Position numbers and translations under genes: made by a program
Shown here: positions 8,778 to 17,462 of the stretch, piece after piece
How positions within the stretch are numbered: the first letter of the stretch is position 1
Layout: the number at the start of each line of letters is the position of its first letter
Notes under the pieces: model-generated
What the model was told of the DNA's origin: nothing
Database searches by the model: none
The model's input: the letters and a program-made list of their open reading frames with translations, nothing else
Assembly: GCF_001274945.1 (NCBI RefSeq)
Contig: NZ_LILB01000005.1
Location: 1,408,312-1,472,311 of the forward strand
Origin: Viridibacillus arvi
GTDB taxonomy: Bacteria; Bacillota; Bacilli; Bacillales_A; Planococcaceae
Direction: 5' to 3'
Length of the DNA stretch: 64,000 bases

Positions 8778-9665
8778 ATGGATTCAGACAAGAAAGCTAA
8801 AATAGTACAAAGGAAAAAAAATAAACTTAAGAAAAATGTAATTAAACTTTTCTTTTTAACAATAGGAGCACTTATCATGGCTGTTGGGCTGGAAATGGTA
8901 CTCATCCCAAACAACTTGATTGATGGTGGCGTCACTGGTATTGCCATTATGGCCTCTCACCTTACAAATCTTCCACTAGGGTTATTCCTATTCCTCTTTA
9001 ACTTACCTTTTCTATATTTAGGCTATAAACAAATTGGCCGTACATTTGCCTTTTCAGTCGCTTATGGGATTGTCGTTTTATCAATAGCGACTTCATTTAT
9101 GCATAATTCATCAGCATTCACAAATGATACTCTACTAGCTACAGTTCTAGGTGGTATATTACTAGGAATAGGTGTTGGGATTGCAATCAGAGCTGGAGGT
9201 TGCTTGGATGGTAGTGAAACATTAGCCATTTTATTTAATAAAAAGTTGCCCTTCTCTGTAGGACAAATTATTTTATTCATGAACTTATTTATTTTAGGTA
9301 GTGCAGGCTTCGTATTCGGTTTTGACCGAGCTATGTATTCGCTAATTTCATATTTCATTGCATTCAAAACAATCGACCTTGTTTCCGAAGGCTTGAATCA
9401 AACGAAATCTATCTGGATTATTAGTGATGAAGCGGATGAAATTGGAGATCAAATTATGTCTCGTTTAGGTCGCGGTATCACGTATTTAAATGGACAAGGC
9501 GGCTATTCAAAAGATGATAAACAAGTGATTTTCTGTGTCATCAGCCGTTTAGAAGAATCTAAGTTAAAAAACATTGTAGAAGACGTTGATCCTTCTGCAT
9601 TCCTTGCTTTCAGTAATATGACTGAAATTCAAGGCGGAAACTTTAAGAAAAAAGATGTTCACTAA
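8778..9665 (+). CDS. YitT family membrane protein
   Basis: Integral membrane protein of 295 residues of the YitT/DUF161 + DUF2179 type. The first two thirds carry about five hydrophobic segments with the family motif IPNNLIDGGVTGIA near residue 45. The last ~90 residues are a soluble domain (WIISDEADEIGDQIMSRLGRG...). I use the ATG at 8778, preceded by AAGGATG, rather than the in-frame ATG at 8766 or the earlier start at 8727. A terminator follows. The transported substrate of this family is not established, so no function is claimed beyond membrane transport or regulation. Confidence 0.85.
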   Translation: MDSDKKAKIVQRKKNKLKKNVIKLFFLTIGALIMAVGLEMVLIPNNLIDGGVTGIAIMASHLTNLPLGLFLFLFNLPFLYLGYKQIGRTFAFSVAYGIVVLSIATSFMHNSSAFTNDTLLATVLGGILLGIGVGIAIRAGGCLDGSETLAILFNKKLPFSVGQIILFMNLFILGSAGFVFGFDRAMYSLISYFIAFKTIDLVSEGLNQTKSIWIISDEADEIGDQIMSRLGRGITYLNGQGGYSKDDKQVIFCVISRLEESKLKNIVEDVDPSAFLAFSNMTEIQGGNFKKKDVH

Positions 9666-9680
9666 ATAACTCATACTTTC

Positions 9681-9718
9681 AAAATCCACTGGGCATAATT
9701 AGTACAGTGGATTTTTTT
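9681..9718 (+). terminator. Intrinsic terminator after the yitT-family gene
   Basis: AAAATCCACTG pairs with CAGTGGATTTT across a short loop, followed by a T run. Confidence 0.8.
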
Positions 9719-9799
9719 ATTTAGCAGCTACTAAATTTGTCGGAAATTCAAATTTTCTGCTTTAGACGTTAATTTAACTTGTTTTTTATATAAAAACCA

Positions 9800-9831
9800 T
9801 TGACTTATATATATCTTACTTGTAAGATATA
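9800..9831 (+). promoter_or_regulatory. Promoter with overlapping palindromic operator for the spx-marR operon
   Basis: -35 TTGACT (9800-9805) and -10 TAAGAT (9823-9828) with a 17-bp spacer. A 22-bp palindrome TATATCTTAC-TT-GTAAGATATA covers the spacer and the -10. A MarR gene is the second gene of the operon, so negative autoregulation by that protein is the simplest reading. Confidence 0.65.
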
Positions 9832-9866
9832 AGTATAATAATCAGTAGAGAAAGCGGGATAAAAAG

Positions 9867-10271
9867 ATGGCTGTTACAATTTTCACTCAAACGAGCTGTA
9901 CATCATCAAAAAAGGCTTTACAGTGGCTAAAGGAAAATAACATTTCTTTCACTGAAAAAAGAATTACTTCTGATCAGTTAACATTGCCTGAATTCAAATT
10001 GATTTTAAGCATGACTGAAGATGGTACAGACGAAATTATTTCTACAAACTCTAAAGACTTCAAAAACTTAAATTGCGATATTAATCAACTTTCTATTCAA
10101 GAACTATATGATATTGTAAAGGATCATCCAAAAATGCTACGTAGCCCCATTTTGGTCGATGAAAAACGCCTACAAGTTGGCTATAATGATATGGATATTC
10201 GTCGTTTCATCCCACGCAAGGTGCGTGCTTATGAGCTTTATGAAATGCAACGCCTTTCACTAGAAGGCTGA
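9867..10271 (+). CDS. Spx/MgsR family RNA polymerase-binding regulator with CxxS motif
   Basis: 134 residues of ArsC/Spx fold. The stretch MTEDGTDEIIS with the Gly used by Spx to bind the RNA polymerase alpha subunit (G53 here), and VDEKRLQVGYN near residue 98, are typical of Spx. Bacillus Spx has a CxxC disulfide switch; here the motif is C11-T-S-S14, so the second cysteine is lost and the usual disulfide cannot form. It is the first gene of a two-gene operon with a MarR regulator. I expect a paralogue of the housekeeping spx rather than its replacement, because it is transcribed from its own MarR-type operator. Arsenate reductase is unlikely given the Spx-specific motifs. Confidence 0.85.
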   Translation: MAVTIFTQTSCTSSKKALQWLKENNISFTEKRITSDQLTLPEFKLILSMTEDGTDEIISTNSKDFKNLNCDINQLSIQELYDIVKDHPKMLRSPILVDEKRLQVGYNDMDIRRFIPRKVRAYELYEMQRLSLEG

Positions 10272-10296
10272 ATGAAACATTTTGGAGATGAGTAAT

Positions 10297-10725
10297 ATGA
10301 ATGATGCTAGAAGAGAAAGCATTTCTTCATTATTTGAAGTAGTTGCTACTTTAGAGCGCAAATGGGCAAATGAGTGGAATAGCCAGAACAGTCTAGGCTT
10401 TTCTAAAACGCATATTTTAATACTAGATCTTCTAAATAACGAAGGTCCAAAACGTCCTTCAGCTATCGCTGAAAAACTTCAAGTGACAACAGGTGGAGTA
10501 ACTGTTCTAACTAGCAAACTAATAAAAACTGGCCTTGTTAAAAAGACGCAAAATGAAACAGATCGTCGTGCATCACAACTTGAAATTACAGATACTGGCA
10601 AAGAACTCCTATCAAAGGCACATCGCCATGTAAATGAAATTATCGAAAAAATGTTTGGCATGCTCAGCGAAGAAGAAATTCATACGCTCAGTAAGATTTT
10701 CTCTAAATGCTTATTTGGTTCATAA
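10297..10725 (+). CDS. MarR family transcriptional regulator
   Basis: 142-residue winged-helix repressor. RPSAIAEKLQVTTGGVTVLTSKL is the recognition region and DRRASQLEITDTGKELL the wing, both standard for MarR. GGAG lies 9 bases upstream of the ATG at 10297, which I prefer to the in-frame TTG (10282) and ATG (10288). A single cysteine lies near the C-terminus (KCLFGS). The gene follows the Spx-like gene by 25 bp, so they are co-transcribed. The palindrome in the operon promoter is its likely binding site. Thiol or quinone sensing is possible given the Spx partner but unproven. Confidence 0.85.
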   Translation: MNDARRESISSLFEVVATLERKWANEWNSQNSLGFSKTHILILDLLNNEGPKRPSAIAEKLQVTTGGVTVLTSKLIKTGLVKKTQNETDRRASQLEITDTGKELLSKAHRHVNEIIEKMFGMLSEEEIHTLSKIFSKCLFGS

Positions 10726-10726
10726 C

Positions 10727-10763
10727 AACCGTTAACATGAAATATTTATGTTAGCGGTTTTAT
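10727..10763 (+). terminator. Intrinsic terminator of the spx-marR operon
   Basis: AACCGTTAACAT pairs with ATGTTAGCGGTT (one G-T pair), followed by TTATTTT. Confidence 0.75.
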
Positions 10764-10815
10764 TTTGGGCAAAAATGGCCAAATCATATAATTGAACCAT
10801 CATATTTCCCTACCA

Positions 10816-10848
10816 TACAAAAATAGCTACCCACACTTGAGTAGCTAT
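10816..10848 (-). terminator. Intrinsic terminator of the ECF sigma factor gene
   Basis: On the minus strand ATAGCTAC and GTAGCTAT form an 8-bp stem followed by TTTTTG. It lies about 80 bp beyond the sigma factor stop codon. Confidence 0.7.
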
Positions 10849-10927
10849 CTTCTTATATATTTACCGTTTTTCAAGGCGGCGATCTCTGTATAGATTGCCC
10901 GACTTTTGATTAACGGACAACTATAGA

Positions 10928-11500
10928 TTAAGCAGGCATAATTGCCTCAACTGAAGATTGATCAGCCATCATCATTTCTTTTAGACGTTGTTTCGCACGG
11001 AATAAACGAGATTTAACTGTACCGATTGAAACATTCATTAATTCTGCAATCTCAACAAGTGAGTATTGATTTACATAGAAATATACTAATGTCGTACGAT
11101 ATATAGTATCTAGTTTACCGATTTTATCTTGCACAATTTGAGCGATTGCATCTTGCTCAATAACTTCCTCAGTAGATAGTTCATTATTGGGAACCAAATC
11201 TAACACAGGAACGTCTAAAGTATCAGGTTGGTTCATCATGTATTTACTACGACGAACATTTTTGCGATAACGGTCGCGGAAAGTGTTCATACAAATTGTA
11301 GTTAACCAAGCTTTGACGTGATCTACGTCAGCTACATAAGATTCATAACGTACAACTTTTACCCAAACTTCTTGCATTAAGTCCTCTGCCTCTGCTTTAT
11401 TGCGAGTTAGTTTTAGACATAAATGATATATATAACGATTATATTCCTCATAAACTGTTTCAAGTGTTGTATTTGTATTTGTTTTTGTATTTGTTTTCAT
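10928..11500 (-). CDS. ECF-type sigma-70 family RNA polymerase sigma factor
   Basis: About 190 residues with only regions 2 and 4, hence an extracytoplasmic-function type sigma factor. Region 2: AEDLMQEVWVKVVRY and the -10-binding helix ending RDRYRKNVRR. Region 4.2: YSLVEIAELMNVSIGTVKSRLFRAKQRL. The start is the second of two ATGs because GGAGGT is 8 bases before it. The N-terminus is a Thr/Asn/Lys run built from repeated hexanucleotides, so its length may vary between strains. There is no anti-sigma gene on either side, so control may be transcriptional or the partner lies elsewhere. Confidence 0.88.
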   Translation of the reverse strand: MKTNTKTNTNTTLETVYEEYNRYIYHLCLKLTRNKAEAEDLMQEVWVKVVRYESYVADVDHVKAWLTTICMNTFRDRYRKNVRRSKYMMNQPDTLDVPVLDLVPNNELSTEEVIEQDAIAQIVQDKIGKLDTIYRTTLVYFYVNQYSLVEIAELMNVSIGTVKSRLFRAKQRLKEMMMADQSSVEAIMPA

Positions 11501-11680
11501 TTTCATTACCTCCGATTCGCGTCTTGCTTTGTTAAACCTATTGTCGCAAAAACAAACCTTTCACTCTATCGGATTCTCTTTCAATTTAATTACATTCATG
11601 TAAGGTTAGCATATAAATCATGTAATCTAGTTTTTAAAACGTTGATTTATCAACACTCTTAAGTGACATTTTACATTACA

Positions 11681-11717
11681 AAAGAAAAATCCTACCCAAT
11701 TTCCTGGATAGGATTTT
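11681..11717 (-). terminator. Intrinsic terminator of the CNNM/CorC gene
   Basis: AAAATCCTATCCA pairs with TGGGTAGGATTTT on the minus strand, and a T-rich tail follows. Confidence 0.8.
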
Positions 11718-11729
11718 ATTTATTTGCAA

Positions 11730-12983
11730 TTATTCTTTCCCTTTTTCATGTTCGACTGGCTTCTTAGTAATCGTTAATTTGACGATTCGATTATCATCCA
11801 TCTCATTTACAACGACATGCAAATTTTCATAAGTGAATGATTCATTTTCTTCTGGAACATGAACGCATTGTTCCAAAACAAAACCACCTAATGTATCGTG
11901 AAGTTGTGGAATATCTACTTCAAAAACCCGATTCGCCTCGACAATTTCAAGACGACCATGACAAACAAGTTTAGTTTCAGTCACTTCATAAATGAGTGAC
12001 TCCTCTTCCTCATCTGATTCATCCTCGATTTCTTGTCCAATCATTTCTTCTATTATATCTTCATGTGAAATAATCCCAAGTGTCCCGCCGTATTCATCAA
12101 GAACTATAGCTAAATGCTTTTTCTTAGCCAGCATTAATTTAAATACTTTCTCTACATTGATATTTGAAACGACAAATAGTGGTTCACGATCTATAAAATC
12201 ATCAAGCGTTTTAGACGGGTCTAATGTCCATTCTATAAATTTCTTCGAATAGAACATACCGACAACATCATCCATGCTTTCATCGTAAACTGGATAACGA
12301 GTGAACGAATATTCTAAAATTGTATCGCGCACCTCTTCAAATGTTGAATGGATAGAAAGCCCAATAACCTCTGTTCTGTGTGTACCAAGAACATCAGATA
12401 CATCTTTATCTGGAAAATCCATAACACCTTTAAGTCGTTCTGATTCTTCAAAAGCAAATGTGCCTTCTGTAGAAGCAATGTCTACCATCGATCGAAGCTC
12501 TTCTTTTGTTAGTATGGCTTCTTTCACTGCCCCATTTGAAATAATTTGGATAAAAATATTCGTAAACTTTTGGATAATCCATGTAATTGGGCGCAAAATT
12601 TTCACTAGCAATGCAATTATCGGAGCGACCATGTAAGCAATTTTATCCGCAAATGTTACTGCGATTGTTTTTGGAAGAACTTCTCCAAAAATAATAATAA
12701 TAACTGTCAAAATTGTAGTAGCTACTGAAAGCTGCCAACCATGTCGAAGTGCGATGATAGTTAAGAATGTTGGCAGTAGTATATTCGCTATATTATTCCC
12801 GATTAAAATTGTTGTAATCATGCGGTCCGGATGCGAAATGAGCAAAAACAATTTTTCAGACATGCGATCTCCTTGCTCAGCACGCAACTGGACCTTCATC
12901 CTATTAATAGCTGTTAACGCTGTTTCACTGCCTGAAAAGAAAAATGACGCCACCAAACATATGATTAAACCTATAAACTCCAA
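11730..12983 (-). CDS. Hemolysin-family CNNM/CorC transporter (DUF21-CBS-CorC_HlyC)
   Basis: 417 residues in three parts. The N-terminal DUF21/CNNM membrane domain has three to four hydrophobic spans (SFFFSGSETALTAINR is the characteristic motif near residue 14). A CBS pair follows at ~200-320 (TRYPVYDES, HLAIVLDEYGGTLGIIS). The C-terminal transporter-associated domain ends in a charged tail. Such proteins are linked to Mg2+/Co2+ efflux in Bacilli. Translation starts at TTG: AGGAGG lies 8 bases upstream and no ATG is available nearby. It is monocistronic and divergent from the dipeptidase gene. The ion transported is inferred from the family only. Confidence 0.88.
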   Translation of the reverse strand: MEFIGLIICLVASFFFSGSETALTAINRMKVQLRAEQGDRMSEKLFLLISHPDRMITTILIGNNIANILLPTFLTIIALRHGWQLSVATTILTVIIIIFGEVLPKTIAVTFADKIAYMVAPIIALLVKILRPITWIIQKFTNIFIQIISNGAVKEAILTKEELRSMVDIASTEGTFAFEESERLKGVMDFPDKDVSDVLGTHRTEVIGLSIHSTFEEVRDTILEYSFTRYPVYDESMDDVVGMFYSKKFIEWTLDPSKTLDDFIDREPLFVVSNINVEKVFKLMLAKKKHLAIVLDEYGGTLGIISHEDIIEEMIGQEIEDESDEEEESLIYEVTETKLVCHGRLEIVEANRVFEVDIPQLHDTLGGFVLEQCVHVPEENESFTYENLHVVVNEMDDNRIVKLTITKKPVEHEKGKE

Positions 12984-13143
12984 CTAAACTTCCTCCTGTT
13001 AATAAACGAATTCAGTACATTTTCATATAGATAATATACCATATTATTGATAATCTCCCTCTTTTCATGTGTACCTTTCTAATTAATTTAAGGGATATGC
13101 TATAATTATTATATTATCGAATATTTCGAAATGGGGGATAATT

Positions 13144-14526
13144 ATGAATAGTATAGACCAATATTTCACTACCAAACGCGAGGAACATCTGGAAGAATTA
13201 AAGCAGTTTTTATCTATTCCAAGTATCAGTTCTTTATCTGAACATAAAGAAGATATGAAAACGGCCGCTGCTTTTTTAGGTGATGCTATGAAAAAAGTCG
13301 GATTAGAAAACATCAAAATCAATGAAACTGGTGGCCACCCCGCTGTTACTGCAGATTGGTTACACGCTGAAGGTAAACCAACTATTTTAGTATATGGTCA
13401 CTATGATGTACAACCTGTTGATCCTTTAAACTTATGGGATAGCGAACCGTTTAAACCTGAAATTCGCGACAATATTTTATATGCACGTGGTTCAAGTGAC
13501 GATAAAGGTCAAGTGTTCATGCATATTAAAGTCATAGAAGCTTTAATGCAAATAAACGGTGAGCTACCTGTGAACGTGAAATTTTTAATCGAAGGTGAAG
13601 AAGAAATTGGTAGTAAAAACTTACCTTCATTCGTCGAGGAACATAAAGACTACCTAGCTGCAGATTTAGTTTTAATTTCAGATACAGGTCTTTACGCACC
13701 TGGGAAACCTGCTGTTTGCTATGCTTTACGTGGTTTAACAGGGGTACAAATAGATATTCGTGGAGCTAAAGGTGACCTTCATTCAGGACTTTATGGAGGT
13801 GGCGTACAAAATCCAATACATTCCTTAGCTGATATTTTGGCATCCTTCCATGACGAACATGGCACTATTACAGTAGATGGCTTTTATGACAATGTTCTTC
13901 CTCTTACGGACGAAGAACGCGCAGCATTTCGTGCCTTAGATTTTGACGAAGAAGGTATCAAAGAGGAAATTGGTGTGAAAGAATTATTCGGTGAAAAGGG
14001 CTACACTTATCTTGAACATACATGGGCGCGCCCAACACTAGAAGTAAACGGAGTTTTCGGTGGTTTCTCTGGCGAAGGTATTAAAACCGTTTTACCTGCA
14101 GAAGCTGGTGCAAAAATAACTTGTCGCCTTGTTCCTAACCAAGATCCCGAAGAAATTGTAGAAAAGCTACGAGCACATATCGCTGCGCACAAGCCAACTG
14201 GTGTTGAAATTACAGTTACTGAGTTCGATAAAGGTAAACCATTCATTACACCAATGAATCATCCACTAATCCAAGCTGCTGGACGTTCTTACGAAAAAGT
14301 ATATAACACACCAACAGCATATATTCGTGGTGGCGGTTCAATTCCAATCGTCGCAGCATTTGATGAAATTCTAGGAACTCCAGTAATCTTAATGGGCTTC
14401 GGACTTTCAAGCGAAAACTTCCATGCACCAAACGAACACTTCCATCTAGAAAATTATGACAAAGGACTTCGTGTTATCAGTGACTACTACTACGAAGTAG
14501 CAGCAGTTGATAAGGATGCCCTATAA
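13144..14526 (+). CDS. M20 family dipeptidase (CNDP-like metallopeptidase)
   Basis: 460-residue cytosolic zinc peptidase of the M20 dipeptidase group. Metal ligands and catalytic residues are all visible: GHYDVQP (His, Asp), SSDDKGQ (bridging Asp), EGEEEIGS (catalytic Glu then ligand Glu), SDTG (Asp) and the C-terminal His in ENFHAPNE. The dimerisation domain is inserted at about 200-330. GGGGGAT precedes the ATG by 6 bases. An extended -10 (TGCTATAAT at 13098-13106) lies upstream. Substrate preference is unknown. Confidence 0.9.
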   Translation: MNSIDQYFTTKREEHLEELKQFLSIPSISSLSEHKEDMKTAAAFLGDAMKKVGLENIKINETGGHPAVTADWLHAEGKPTILVYGHYDVQPVDPLNLWDSEPFKPEIRDNILYARGSSDDKGQVFMHIKVIEALMQINGELPVNVKFLIEGEEEIGSKNLPSFVEEHKDYLAADLVLISDTGLYAPGKPAVCYALRGLTGVQIDIRGAKGDLHSGLYGGGVQNPIHSLADILASFHDEHGTITVDGFYDNVLPLTDEERAAFRALDFDEEGIKEEIGVKELFGEKGYTYLEHTWARPTLEVNGVFGGFSGEGIKTVLPAEAGAKITCRLVPNQDPEEIVEKLRAHIAAHKPTGVEITVTEFDKGKPFITPMNHPLIQAAGRSYEKVYNTPTAYIRGGGSIPIVAAFDEILGTPVILMGFGLSSENFHAPNEHFHLENYDKGLRVISDYYYEVAAVDKDAL

Positions 14527-14543
14527 ATAAAAAAATATTAATC

Positions 14544-14573
14544 CGCTCCTTTTAAAAGAGGAGCGTTTTTTTA
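14544..14573 (+). terminator. Intrinsic terminator of the M20 dipeptidase gene
   Basis: CGCTCC pairs with GGAGCG, extended by T/A pairs, with seven T residues following. Confidence 0.8.
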
Positions 14574-14639
14574 TGTACAAAACTGATCTAATAGAAGATT
14601 TAGTGCTTAGTTGCTATTACTCAAACTTCTATTTTGCAT

Positions 14640-14757
14640 TGCTTGAGCTCACATTTAACATACTCTCCTCTTCTTTTGCTCTACTCAGGCAACTATTTAA
14701 CCTACGCGTCCACTCTTTTGATTCACTCATGCTCTCTTTTAACCTACTCACCACTCC
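14640..14757. repeat. Degenerate short tandem repeats between convergent genes
   Basis: On the minus strand variants of GAGTAGGTTAAA and GAGTAGAGCAAAAGA recur every ~20-24 bp. The pattern is like a decayed version of the array at 20022-20345, and it also lies between two convergent genes. A short open frame on the plus strand (from 14573) crosses it, but it has no ribosome site and I do not call it. Confidence 0.4.
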
Positions 14758-14762
14758 CCGAT

Positions 14763-14802
14763 CAAAAAAATCCCGCATACGTTTAGTTAACGCATGCGGG
14801 AA
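14763..14802 (-). terminator. Intrinsic terminator of the nitroreductase gene
   Basis: CCCGCATGCG / CGTATGCGGG stem with a short loop, followed on the minus strand by ATTTTTTT. Confidence 0.85.
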
Positions 14803-14835
14803 TTCTAATAGAAGTACTATTGTTAGTATATAATT

Positions 14836-15408
14836 CTATTCACCAAAAATGGTTACAATTTCACTTGCTGATTTACGTGGCTTTTCTTTTGGTACAAGGT
14901 CGTAGTAGCCGAATTGTAACATGCTGATGATGCGTTCACCTGTTTTTACACCCATTGGTTCACGGAATTTTGGATTATCTAGCCATGCAGGAGTTTTCCA
15001 GCATGCACCGATTCCTTTATCCCATGCAAGTAGTTGCATATTTTGTATAAAGCTACTTGCTGCAGCGAAGTCTTCTAAACGTTCTTTTTGTCGAGCATCT
15101 TCTGGAATGACTACAAATACATATGCACCTGGCAATGAGAATTTACTCATCTTACTTTGAAGCTCATCTTCCGAAAGCTCTTTCCAATTTGGGACAGCAA
15201 ATTCACGAATAAGGTCTTTTAATGGTTCTAATTCAGGACCACATGCCACTACTAATCGCCAAGGTTGACGGTTACCATGATTAGGTGCCCATACCGCATC
15301 GTCAATTATCGACATTAAATCTTCACGATCAATTGGCTGACCATTGAACATTTTAATGGAACGACGTTGTGTAATTGCCTCTATTACTGTTAATGATTGT
15401 TCCTTCAT
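14836..15408 (-). CDS. Nitroreductase family protein
   Basis: FMN-dependent oxidoreductase of about 190 residues. TQRRSIKMFNGQPI near residue 13 and WAPNHGNRQPWRLVV near 40 are the FMN-phosphate and ring contacts of the family. GIGACWKTPAW and QFGYYDLVPKEKPRKS match the C-terminal half. I take the ATG at 15408, because the in-frame GTG three codons upstream abuts the GGAG site. It probably reduces nitro compounds, quinones or enones with NAD(P)H, and the natural substrate is unknown. Monocistronic. Confidence 0.88.
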   Translation of the reverse strand: MKEQSLTVIEAITQRRSIKMFNGQPIDREDLMSIIDDAVWAPNHGNRQPWRLVVACGPELEPLKDLIREFAVPNWKELSEDELQSKMSKFSLPGAYVFVVIPEDARQKERLEDFAAASSFIQNMQLLAWDKGIGACWKTPAWLDNPKFREPMGVKTGERIISMLQFGYYDLVPKEKPRKSASEIVTIFGE

Positions 15409-15545
15409 TTCTATCACTCCTACTCTGCAAATCTTTACAATTTGGCAGTAAGTTTCATCATACGACTTATGTATGCATCACTATCCACCATACCATATTC
15501 CTAAAAAAAAACAAAAAATGACGAAAGAAATCCCTATCACTTTTT

Positions 15546-17366
15546 TTATAAAAAGTTCGTTTGGTTGCGACCGTTATTTTTTGATTGATAAAGTGCTTGA
15601 TCTGCTGCTTCGACAAAATCACTGACTGATTCAAATGAATGCATAAATGTCGTAGTACCACCGATGCTAATAGTTGCAAATTGTGTATCACTTCTACCTT
15701 TATGTTCAAATTTAGCATTTTCAACTGAACTGCGTATTTTCTCAGCAAGTAACCTTGCTTCAACTTCATCCATTTTTCGAATAACGATTGCGAATTCTTC
15801 TCCACCATAACGAGAAATCACGCCTCGGTCAGGTACGATATCCTTCATTATATTCACAGTATGACAAATAAGATCGTCACCTTTTAGATGTCCATATGTA
15901 TCGTTATATTTTTTAAATTCATCAATATCAATCATGAGTATTGTTAGCGGCCACTTATCTTTGTAACTTTCACGGAAACAGATTGGTAGTCGGTCTTCAA
16001 AATAGCGCCGATTATTAATACCAGTTAAGCCATCTAATTCAGTCAGTTCCTTCAATTGCTCATTTTTCACCTGTAGTTCATATGTTCTTTCATGAATCTT
16101 TTTATCAAGTGATGTATTTAATATCATTAATTTCTTACTGAGTAATTCAGATTCATAGAAATTTCTTGCGTAATTACGGCTTAAATTAAATGCCTGCAAA
16201 ATGACGTAGAAGAAAAATCCGTAAATTGAAAGCATGAGTGTATCTATTAAACCCTTGGCAAACAAATAATCGTTCACTATCGTTGTAAAAAACAATAAAT
16301 TTGCTATTAAATTCATTAGAGCAGTAGGTCTTTTATTTACACAAGCCTTTACTAATATAATCGTTATGCAAATCATAAGTATAAAAGCAAGGGGAAACAC
16401 ATCAAAGAATAGAGGTTTAAAGAAGCTCGGTGGCGTCACCCAAGTTAGAAATAATAGTGGCATGACTATTGCCATCACTATATAAACTGTCTTTTTACCA
16501 GCTTCTCTAGGAAATAGTCGAGAAATAAAGGCTATATAAGTAAGAACTGATCCATAGATTAATGAGTACTCTATACGCTTTAGTAAAAACCAAGTCAAAT
16601 GTGAAAACTGCATTTGCAAAAGCATTGGCCCTACGAAAAGTGAACGCATCACTATGAATAGACTCAACAAACCAAAATAAAGGAAAAGCCGTTCAGTTTT
16701 CCTATATAAAAATATAATTATGTGATATATCCCTATAATAATTACACTGCCATTCATAAATAACAGAGCTGCTTGTCGATCTGAATGATAATTGACTATA
16801 GCATTTGCTTGTCCAAATAAAATCTCTTCACTTGCTTCACCAACAATGTCTTCAAAATTAGACACGTGCAAAACGACTAAAATCTTTTCAGCGTTAGGAA
16901 CAAAATAGCCAATTCTAGGTGTCGTTGAAGGAGCTGATGTATCTTTCGAAGTACCAACAGAACCACTCGATGAAATGGGTATTCCATCTACAAACAATGT
17001 ATAGGCACTTGATTGGAAACGAGTAGAAAGCGCAAATGTGTGACCAATCTGCTCTTTAGGAATTTGCAAATAGAGAGCATATGTTGCATAGCCTTTCACA
17101 CTCCCTAAAAGGTCATTCCAAGAGCTCGGCAAATATGCTTTATCTACATTTGATGTTTTCACCCTCTTCTCTATTTCTTTAGTAGATAGTAATTCATGAG
17201 TGAAAAATAACCATTCACCTCGTAATGGAATGACAGAATTCTCTGCTATATCTGTGTGATTGAGTACTAATAAACCGTATTTGATTTGGGAATTAGTTTC
17301 AAAATCAACTAATGTACAGCCACTGAGGATGATTACAAATAGTAGTAATGCACTTATCTTTCTCAA
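15546..17366 (-). CDS. 7TM sensor diguanylate cyclase (7TMR-DISM + GGDEF)
   Basis: 606 residues. It has an N-terminal signal with a lipobox-like LSGC at residues 14-17, then an extracellular jelly-roll domain (~20-190, 7TMR-DISM type) with GEWLFF near 50. About seven membrane spans follow (~200-400), then a coiled-coil segment and a C-terminal GGDEF domain with an intact active loop (YGGEEF) and LTGINNRRYFE. The inhibitory RxxD site before the loop is absent (PDRG instead), so product inhibition is not expected. It probably makes c-di-GMP in response to an external carbohydrate-like signal. The start is TTG, with GGAGG 8 bases upstream. Divergent from the PlsY-like gene. Confidence 0.88.
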   Translation of the reverse strand: MRKISALLLFVIILSGCTLVDFETNSQIKYGLLVLNHTDIAENSVIPLRGEWLFFTHELLSTKEIEKRVKTSNVDKAYLPSSWNDLLGSVKGYATYALYLQIPKEQIGHTFALSTRFQSSAYTLFVDGIPISSSGSVGTSKDTSAPSTTPRIGYFVPNAEKILVVLHVSNFEDIVGEASEEILFGQANAIVNYHSDRQAALLFMNGSVIIIGIYHIIIFLYRKTERLFLYFGLLSLFIVMRSLFVGPMLLQMQFSHLTWFLLKRIEYSLIYGSVLTYIAFISRLFPREAGKKTVYIVMAIVMPLLFLTWVTPPSFFKPLFFDVFPLAFILMICITIILVKACVNKRPTALMNLIANLLFFTTIVNDYLFAKGLIDTLMLSIYGFFFYVILQAFNLSRNYARNFYESELLSKKLMILNTSLDKKIHERTYELQVKNEQLKELTELDGLTGINNRRYFEDRLPICFRESYKDKWPLTILMIDIDEFKKYNDTYGHLKGDDLICHTVNIMKDIVPDRGVISRYGGEEFAIVIRKMDEVEARLLAEKIRSSVENAKFEHKGRSDTQFATISIGGTTTFMHSFESVSDFVEAADQALYQSKNNGRNQTNFL

Positions 17367-17462
17367 TTGTAATCCTCCAAATATTTGATGATCGTTAAAA
17401 AAAGGGTTGTTTTCATAGTTATTTTTCCTACATACTGTAAAAAAGAGTCTGGAGGATTTTGT

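Noticed and set aside
9867-10271. Arsenate reductase (ArsC)
   Set aside because: The fold is shared, but the EDGTDEIIS and EKRLQVGYN motifs are Spx-specific, and no ars genes adjoin.
14573-14833. Plus-strand open frame of 86 codons after the M20 dipeptidase
   Set aside because: It begins inside the terminator T run, has no ribosome site, and runs through degenerate repeats and the nitroreductase terminator.
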